A DNA stretch of 44,648 nucleotides, from contig JAJTGU010000222.1 of the NCBI GenBank assembly GCA_021297985.1, positions 1 to 44,648 on the forward strand, in the 5' to 3' direction. Made by a program: the position numbers and the translations under genes. This document shows, piece after piece, positions 38,603 to 44,648 of the stretch. The notes beneath the pieces are model-generated. The model did not search any database and was not told where the DNA came from. It saw only the letters and a program-made list of their open reading frames with translations. Within the stretch, counting starts at the first letter, position 1. The number at the start of each line of letters is the position of its first letter. Source of the stretch: Rubrivivax sp. Lineage in GTDB: Bacteria; Pseudomonadota; Gammaproteobacteria; Burkholderiales; Burkholderiaceae_C.

Positions 38603-39204
38603 AGCAGCGCGCGCTCGCGCGCGACCGCCACCAAGTGGGTGCGGTTGCGGGCGCCGAGGTTGCTCATCAGCCCGGTGATGTGCAACTTGACGGTCCGTTC
38701 GGCGATGCCCAGCTCGCGGGCGATGCGCTTGTTGGGTTGGCCGGCGGCGACCAGGGCCAGCACCTCGCGCTGGCGCAGCGTGGTCCGCACCCCCGACGGG
38801 ACGGCCACTGCGGCCGGGCTGGCCAGATCAAAACTCACGCCCCCTTCAGCGACCGCGCGCAAGGCCTGCAGCAGCGCCGGCAGGCCGGCGGACTTGCCGA
38901 TGAAGCCGCTGGCTCCGGCCGCGCGGGCGGTGGCCATCAGTTCGGCGGTTTCTTCGCCAGAAATCAGCACCCGTGCGAGCCACGGGAATCGACTGCCAAA
39001 CCCACGCAGCAGCTCGATCCCACTGGTCGAACCGAGGCGGTAGTCGATCAGCGCCATGTCGAGTTCGGGGTCCTGCGCCGCCAGCTCGAATGCCTGCTCC
39101 AGCGTGGCAGCGGTCTGGACCTGGATGGTCGGGTCGGCCTGGCTGAGGGCATGGGCAAAGCCAAAGGAAAACAGCGGATGGTCATCAACAAGAAGCAACT
39201 TCAT
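38599..39204 (-). CDS. LuxR/NarL-type response regulator
   Basis: MKLLLVDDHPLFSFGF, ALIDYRLG, LRQREVLALVAAGQPNKRIARELGIAERTVKLHITGLMSNLGARNRTH. Confidence 0.93.
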   Translation of the reverse strand: MKLLLVDDHPLFSFGFAHALSQADPTIQVQTAATLEQAFELAAQDPELDMALIDYRLGSTSGIELLRGFGSRFPWLARVLISGEETAELMATARAAGASGFIGKSAGLPALLQALRAVAEGGVSFDLASPAAVAVPSGVRTTLRQREVLALVAAGQPNKRIARELGIAERTVKLHITGLMSNLGARNRTHLVAVARERALL

Positions 39205-39398
39205 GACGACACTGTAGCGACGTGGGACCGCTGCACACGCCACCCGTGATGGGGAGTTGCGTCGCGCATGGCCCACACCTGCCCTTCGAGGCATGCCCCC
39301 GCGCAGGGCAACTGCCCCTTGGGCCTATGGTCGGGCGAAGAACGGCTCGTGAGCATCGGCGGCTCCGTTTTCTTCTGCCACTCCGTTGGCGCCCGAAC

Positions 39399-42380
39399 AT
39401 GACGAACCGTCCTCGCCGTTCACGATTGGCCCTTGCCGCCTCAGCCACGCTGGGCAGTGTCGGCAGCACCCTGTTGATCGCCTTCTCCGTGCCGGTCCAG
39501 GCGCAATCACCCACAGCCGCGCCAGAACGCATCGAGATCACCGGTTCGCGCATCCGTTCGCTGGCCGCGATCTCGTCGTCGCCGCTGCAGGTGATCGACG
39601 CCCGCGACATCGCCGCCTCGGGCGCCACCAACCTGCAGCAATTGCTGCTGAAGAACCCGGTCGCTGCGTCCCCTGCGATCAGCCGTACCAACAGCAACTT
39701 CAGCACCTCGAGCGCCGGTGTCGCGACGATCGACCTGCGCAACCTGGGCACGTCGCGCACGCTGGTCCTCATCAACGGTCGGCGCACCGTGGCCGGCGTG
39801 CCGGGCGAAAGCGCGGTCGACCTCAACACCATCCCGACCGAGTTCATCGAGCGCGTGGAGATCCTCACCGGCGGTGCCTCGTCGCTGTACGGATCGGACG
39901 CGGTGGCCGGTGTTGTCAACATCGTCTACAAGCGCCACTTCGACGGCCTGAGCCTGGACGCCCAGGTCGGGCAGAGCGAAGAAGGCGACGACAAGAAGAA
40001 GAAGTTCTCCCTCACTTTCGGCAGTCGAGGCAACGACGGCCGGACCTCGTTGATGGGGCACCTGGCCTTCTCTGACCAGGGCGCGGTCTTCTCGCGCGAC
40101 CGCGACGCCTCCAGCATCGACCAGATCTCCCGCGGCACACGCGGCCCGGCCGCGGCGCGCCAGCCCGGCGACCTGTTCATCGCCGACCGGCCGTTCTTCT
40201 CAGGCTTCACACCGCAAGGCTACTTCTTCACCGACAACAACACCTTCACCTACAACCGCGCCGGACAGCCCGTTGGCGCGAACACCAATGGCACCGACGG
40301 TGCCGAGGCCACGGGCTTCAACCGCACCCAGTTCCGCACGATCGCGCTGCCGACCCAGCGCGCGCTGCTGGCGACCAAGGCCGAACACACGATCACGGAC
40401 GCGCACTCGGTGTTCATGGAAGGCAGCTACGCGCTGACCAAGACCCGCACCGAACTCGAGCCGTTGCCGCTGGCGTCGAACGACATCCTGCCGGCGCGCG
40501 GCGGGCAGGTACCGGCCGGCCGCATCGTCAATGGCCAGCTGGTGCGCAACCCCTTCGTGCCCGACCACATCTGGAACGACATCAGCGACACCGACGGCGA
40601 CGGCGTGCCGGACTACTTCTTCACGCGCCGGATGAGCGAAATCGGCAACCGCGGCAACCAGGCCGACCGCGACACCTTCCGCTTCGTGCTTGGGGGCCGT
40701 GGCGAGATCGCGGGCCGCATCAGCTACGACGCCTACGTGGGCTACGGCGCCACCAAGGAAGCGCAGACCACCAGCGGCCAGGTCAACGTGCTGAACTTCC
40801 GCAACGCACTGGACGCCGTGCGCGACACCAACGACGTCGACGGCGACGGCGACCGCAACGAGGTGATCTGCGCCGATGCCGATGCCCGCGCCCAGGGCTG
40901 CGTGCCCATCAACGTGTTCGGCCGCGGCGCCATCAGCCCGGCAGCGGCGCGCTATGTCGGCGCACCGGGCTCGTTGACCACCTCAACCACCCAGCGCGTC
41001 GCGGGCGTCACCTTCTCGGGCGACGCGATGCAGCTGCCCGCCGGCCCCCTGGGCTACGCCTCGGGCCTGGAGTGGCGCAAGGAGTTCGCGCGCAGCGAGT
41101 TCGACGCACTGGCGCAAGCGGGCCTGAACGGCGGCAACGCGATCCCGCCGACCAGCGGAGGCTTTGACGTGACCGAGGCCTTTGTCGAGCTGCGGGTGCC
41201 GCTGCTGAAGGACCGCCCCTTCGTCAAGGCGCTCAACGCCACGCTGTCGGCACGTGCCAGCGACTACAGCACCGTGGGCAATGTCAGCAGCTGGAACACC
41301 GGCCTCGAGTGGAGCGCCACAGCCGACTTGAAGCTGCGACTGTCGCGCACGCAATCGACCCGCGCACCGAACATCAACGAGCTGTTCTCGCCACCGAGCC
41401 AGACCTTCCCCACCGGCCTGTCGGACCCTTGCGTCGGCGTCACCGCCACGTCCACGGGCACGGTGTCCGAGCGCTGCCGCGCCACACCGGGCGTCAATGC
41501 CAACATCACCGCCAACGGCGGCACGTTTGCCGCCACGCAGGCCGACATCCAGGGCATCAGCGGCTTCGACCGAGGCAATCCGAACCTGAAGGAAGAGGTG
41601 GGCCGGTCGACCAGCATCGGCGTCGTCTACGCTCCGGGGTCGCTGGGCCCGGTGCGCAACCTGACGCTCACGCTGGACTACTTCAAGGTCGACATCGCCG
41701 ACGCCATCGTGCTGACGCCCAGGCAGTTCGCCTTGAGCCAGTGCTACGGCGGCAATGCCTCGTTCTGCCGGTTCGTCACCCGGCGCGTCAATGCCACTGG
41801 CCCCAACAGCGCAGGTTCGATCTCGTTCGTCGACAGTGAGCAGTCCAACAGCGGCGGCAGCGGTGTCGAGGGCGTGGACCTGACGGCAGCCTTTGCGCTG
41901 CCGCTTGCGGGTGGCCGGCTGAACACGAGGCTGGCCTGGACCTGGCTGAAGGACGGCTTCGAAGTCCCGCTGAAGAGCGCGCCACGCGACCGGTTTGCCG
42001 GCGAGATCGGCAGCGCCAAGCACAAGGCGGCGCTCGATCTCGGCTACAGCCTGGGCGCTTTCGGCATCCGGACCACGACCACCTACATCGGCAAGTCGGC
42101 GGTGGACGACCAGTTCCTGGCCGGCAACTTCACGCCCGCGGGGCGGGTGCCGGCGGGCTCGGTCACGGTGCCGGCCAAGACCTACCTGGACCTGCAAGCC
42201 ACCTGGCAGGTGCAAAAGCGCGTCGAGCTCTACCTGGGCCTGGACAACGCGCTGGCGACCCGCGCCCCGCTGATCCCCAGCGGTGCGTCCGATGCCAGCA
42301 CCACCGGCGCCGAGACCGATGCCGCCACCTACGACCCCATCGGCCGACGCTGGTACCTGGGCGTGCGCGCCAGCTTCTGA
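39399..42380 (+). CDS. TonB-dependent receptor
   Basis: Signal peptide, ERIEITGSRIRSLAAISSSPLQVIDARDI, plug VATIDLRNLGTSRTLVLINGRR, VEILTGGASSLYGSDAVAGVVNIVYKR, C-terminal YDPIGRRWYLGVRASF. Confidence 0.95.
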   Translation: MTNRPRRSRLALAASATLGSVGSTLLIAFSVPVQAQSPTAAPERIEITGSRIRSLAAISSSPLQVIDARDIAASGATNLQQLLLKNPVAASPAISRTNSNFSTSSAGVATIDLRNLGTSRTLVLINGRRTVAGVPGESAVDLNTIPTEFIERVEILTGGASSLYGSDAVAGVVNIVYKRHFDGLSLDAQVGQSEEGDDKKKKFSLTFGSRGNDGRTSLMGHLAFSDQGAVFSRDRDASSIDQISRGTRGPAAARQPGDLFIADRPFFSGFTPQGYFFTDNNTFTYNRAGQPVGANTNGTDGAEATGFNRTQFRTIALPTQRALLATKAEHTITDAHSVFMEGSYALTKTRTELEPLPLASNDILPARGGQVPAGRIVNGQLVRNPFVPDHIWNDISDTDGDGVPDYFFTRRMSEIGNRGNQADRDTFRFVLGGRGEIAGRISYDAYVGYGATKEAQTTSGQVNVLNFRNALDAVRDTNDVDGDGDRNEVICADADARAQGCVPINVFGRGAISPAAARYVGAPGSLTTSTTQRVAGVTFSGDAMQLPAGPLGYASGLEWRKEFARSEFDALAQAGLNGGNAIPPTSGGFDVTEAFVELRVPLLKDRPFVKALNATLSARASDYSTVGNVSSWNTGLEWSATADLKLRLSRTQSTRAPNINELFSPPSQTFPTGLSDPCVGVTATSTGTVSERCRATPGVNANITANGGTFAATQADIQGISGFDRGNPNLKEEVGRSTSIGVVYAPGSLGPVRNLTLTLDYFKVDIADAIVLTPRQFALSQCYGGNASFCRFVTRRVNATGPNSAGSISFVDSEQSNSGGSGVEGVDLTAAFALPLAGGRLNTRLAWTWLKDGFEVPLKSAPRDRFAGEIGSAKHKAALDLGYSLGAFGIRTTTTYIGKSAVDDQFLAGNFTPAGRVPAGSVTVPAKTYLDLQATWQVQKRVELYLGLDNALATRAPLIPSGASDASTTGAETDAATYDPIGRRWYLGVRASF

Positions 42381-42610
42381 TTCCCGCAACCCCGCAACGA
42401 GCCGACCCTCCACTGCGACATCGGCGCTGCCTGGATGGATTGGCGGCGATCGGCGCGTCTGCACGGCGTCGAGAGTCGCCCAAGGCCACCTCGGGCGGTT
42501 GAGGTCGAGGCAGCAGGCCTGGCGGTCCCGGCTCCCTTGGATCATGGTTGCGGTCGTTGCGCTGTCATCGGCGGCGGGCACATTCACCTCCACATCCACC
42601 GGAGGAAACC

Positions 42611-43891
42611 ATGCCATCGTCAGTTCGTCACCGCGCCAGTCTTTGCGCCGCCGCCATTGCCCTGGTTCTGGCCGTTCCGCAGGCGCTCCAGGCCGCGCCA
42701 CTCGAGTACATCGGCCAGCAGATCGTCCCCACGGGAACGGTCTTCGCCGGTACCACGGTCGGCGGCCTGTCGGGAATCGACCGCGCCGCGGGCAGTTCGC
42801 GATTCCTCGCGATCAGCGACGACCGCAGCAGCAGCCCGGCCAACGCCGCGCGCTTCTATGAGCTGAGTCTGGAACTGGGGCAGTTCGTGCGCTCGGCGAC
42901 GCCCGGCCAGGCGGGTGTGAAGTTCGAGTCGGTGACGACGATCCTCACGCCGGCGGGAGCACCGTTCGCCCTCAATCAGGTCGATCCGGAATCGCTGCGC
43001 ATCGATCCGCGCAGCGGCAACCTTTACTGGACCAATGAAGGCCAGCGCGCCGCCGCCGGCTTGCAGAACCCGACCGTGCGCGAGATGTCGCCCTCCGGCA
43101 CCCACGTGCGCGACTTTGCCGTGCCGACGCGCTACAACCCGGCCGGCCTCGGCGCCGCCGATCCGGGGATCCGCAACAACCTGGCCTTCGAGAGCCTGAC
43201 GCTGTCGGTCGACGGCCGCACGCTCTACACCGCGACCGAAAACGCCCTGGTGCAGGACGGTCCGGCCGCTTCGCTGGCCAATGGCTCGTCGTCGCGCATC
43301 CTGTCCTTCGACGTCGCGAGCGGCGCTGCCGGCGCCGAGTGGGTCTACCCGGTGTCGCCGGCGGCGCTGGCGCCCAACCCGGCGGGAGGCTTCGTGACCA
43401 ACGGCCTGGTCGAGTTGCTCGCCGTCGGAGACCGCCAGTTCATCGCCGTCGAACGCTCGTTCTCAGCCGGCGCGGCCACGCCCGGTGTCGGCCCCAACGG
43501 CCTGCCGACCGGCAACACGATCCGCCTGTATCTCGTCGATGCCCGCCAGGCGAGCGACGTGTCGGGCATGGACGCGATCAACGCCGGTGTCGTCGCCGCC
43601 ACCAAGACCCTGCTGCTGGACCTGTCGACCCTGAAGAACGACGACGGCAGTGCACTGGCCACCGACAACATCGAGGGCATCGTCTGGGGCCCGGAGTTCA
43701 ACGGCAAGCCGACGCTGATCCTCGTGTCGGACAACAACTTCGGCGCCACCCAGTTCACCCAGTTCGTCGCGCTCTCGGTGACGTCACCCATCCCCGAGCC
43801 GGCCATCGCCAGCCTGATGCTGCCGGGCCTGGCCCTGCTGGCCTGGCGTCGGCGTCAGGCGGCGCGCCCCGGGGTCGCTTCGCCGCACTGA
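42611..43891 (+). CDS. Esterase-like activity of phytase family protein with PEP-CTERM signal
   Basis: Signal peptide; GGLSGIDRAAGSSRFLAISDDRS, DPESLRIDPRSGNLYWTNEG, DNIEGIVWGPEFNGKPTLILVSDNNF; C-terminal PIPEPAIASLMLPGLALLAWRRRQ. Confidence 0.88.
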   Translation: MPSSVRHRASLCAAAIALVLAVPQALQAAPLEYIGQQIVPTGTVFAGTTVGGLSGIDRAAGSSRFLAISDDRSSSPANAARFYELSLELGQFVRSATPGQAGVKFESVTTILTPAGAPFALNQVDPESLRIDPRSGNLYWTNEGQRAAAGLQNPTVREMSPSGTHVRDFAVPTRYNPAGLGAADPGIRNNLAFESLTLSVDGRTLYTATENALVQDGPAASLANGSSSRILSFDVASGAAGAEWVYPVSPAALAPNPAGGFVTNGLVELLAVGDRQFIAVERSFSAGAATPGVGPNGLPTGNTIRLYLVDARQASDVSGMDAINAGVVAATKTLLLDLSTLKNDDGSALATDNIEGIVWGPEFNGKPTLILVSDNNFGATQFTQFVALSVTSPIPEPAIASLMLPGLALLAWRRRQAARPGVASPH

Positions 43892-44001
43892 CGGTGGATG
43901 AAGCGGCGGGTTCAGGTTGCACCACCTGAGCCGGCCGCGCAACGGCCACGCAACGGGCTGCACCGAGCATGCCGCGACTCACACCCCACCAGGAGAGCCG
44001 C

Positions 44002-44648
44002 ATGACCCGATACCAGCTTTGTCTCGCCCCGGCCTCGATGGCCACTTTGTCGCTGTCCACCCCGGCGTGGGCGGAATCCTTGCGCGTCACGGTCTCCGGC
44101 GTCTTCACTCCCGAGACGCCGACCTTGGCTTTCAGCGCGCCAGGGGCGGCCTGGTCGATGTCCTTCGTGGTGGATCGCGAGCCGGCGCCCATCGGCGTCG
44201 GCGTCCTGACCCAACCGGACGCTTTCGTGACCGTACCGTTCAGCGAGTTCCAGCTCCTGGTGAACGGTGTCGAGGTGGCCCCGGCCCTTCAGGTGACCTT
44301 CTACTCCGGCCCGAACGACGGCGGCATGGATGTGTTCTTCAGCCCGGTCGAGCCGGGAGTGCAGGACTACCAGGCCATCGGAACCTCGGGCGCGGCCTTC
44401 TACAGCGGCAGCGAGTTGGCGCCGCGGGTCGAAACGGGCAGCTACCCGACGTTCAGCGCCGGATTCACCGGCCTGTATGTCGTCGACTTCGCCAACAAGT
44501 ACTGGCAACCCGCAAGCGTGGTCACGATCAGTGCCGTACCTGAGCCGGCCGCCTGGGCGTTGATGCTCGGCGGCATCGGTCTGCTGCTGGCGCAGCGGAA
44601 CCTTCGTGCGAAGCGTCAGGTCGGGCTCACGGCCCTGGGGCAAGACCC
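44002..44648 (+). CDS. PEP-CTERM exported protein (3' end beyond the window)
   Basis: MTRYQLCLAPASMATLSLSTPAWAESLRVTVSGVF...SAVPEPAAWALMLGGIGLLLAQRNLRAKRQ; no stop before the window edge; AGGAGAG Shine-Dalgarno. Confidence 0.8.
   Translation, partial: MTRYQLCLAPASMATLSLSTPAWAESLRVTVSGVFTPETPTLAFSAPGAAWSMSFVVDREPAPIGVGVLTQPDAFVTVPFSEFQLLVNGVEVAPALQVTFYSGPNDGGMDVFFSPVEPGVQDYQAIGTSGAAFYSGSELAPRVETGSYPTFSAGFTGLYVVDFANKYWQPASVVTISAVPEPAAWALMLGGIGLLLAQRNLRAKRQVGLTALGQD

Noticed and set aside
42538-42553. Possible sigma-54 site upstream of the phytase-like gene (tGGatcatggttGC)
   Set aside because: GG-to-GC spacing is 9, not 10, and flanks do not match the consensus; a clear GGAGGAAACC Shine-Dalgarno just before the ATG says nothing about sigma-54.
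40983-42701. 572-aa minus-strand ORF over the TonB receptor
   Set aside because: Shadow ORF antisense to an intact receptor.

Overview
This is a GC-rich window with a layout typical of Burkholderiales (betaproteobacteria). It carries dense, mostly chromosomal-type genes. From left to right: (1) The 3' end of a flavin-dependent halogenase-like gene and an AAC(6')-like GNAT. (2) A minus-strand four-gene block (GT39, GT2, GtrA, YdjC/ChbG deacetylase) that matches the gene content of the Bordetella lgm / Francisella FlmF2-NaxD-FlmK lipid A hexosamine pathway. A perfect CCTAAG-N5-CCTAAG direct repeat, resembling a PmrA box, lies just upstream. (3) A pigment-like module with a XanB2/FkbO-type chorismatase, PlsC-like acyltransferase, GT2 and class III CoA-transferase, divergent from an ACP and a ketosynthase. 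It looks like part of an aryl polyene/xanthomonadin-type cluster that continues left of the window. (4) glnS, DUF3016, FKBP, DUF808, a GDSL PEP-CTERM protein and YgiQ. (5) An ABC exporter gene with one in-frame TAA near its 5' end. (6) A type IV minor pilin operon. (7) ribD, a sigma-54-promoter-linked PEP-CTERM gene, ribBX, ribH and nusB. (8) An aminotransferase, a PEGA-domain Ser/Thr kinase with a TPR-like lipoprotein, and ybgC-tolQRA. (9) A hybrid histidine kinase and LuxR-type regulator divergent from a TonB-dependent receptor, a phytase-like PEP-CTERM protein and another PEP-CTERM protein. I saw no CRISPR array, transposase or rRNA, and no tRNA I could support by eye. Family calls are by reading motifs only; no database search was run.
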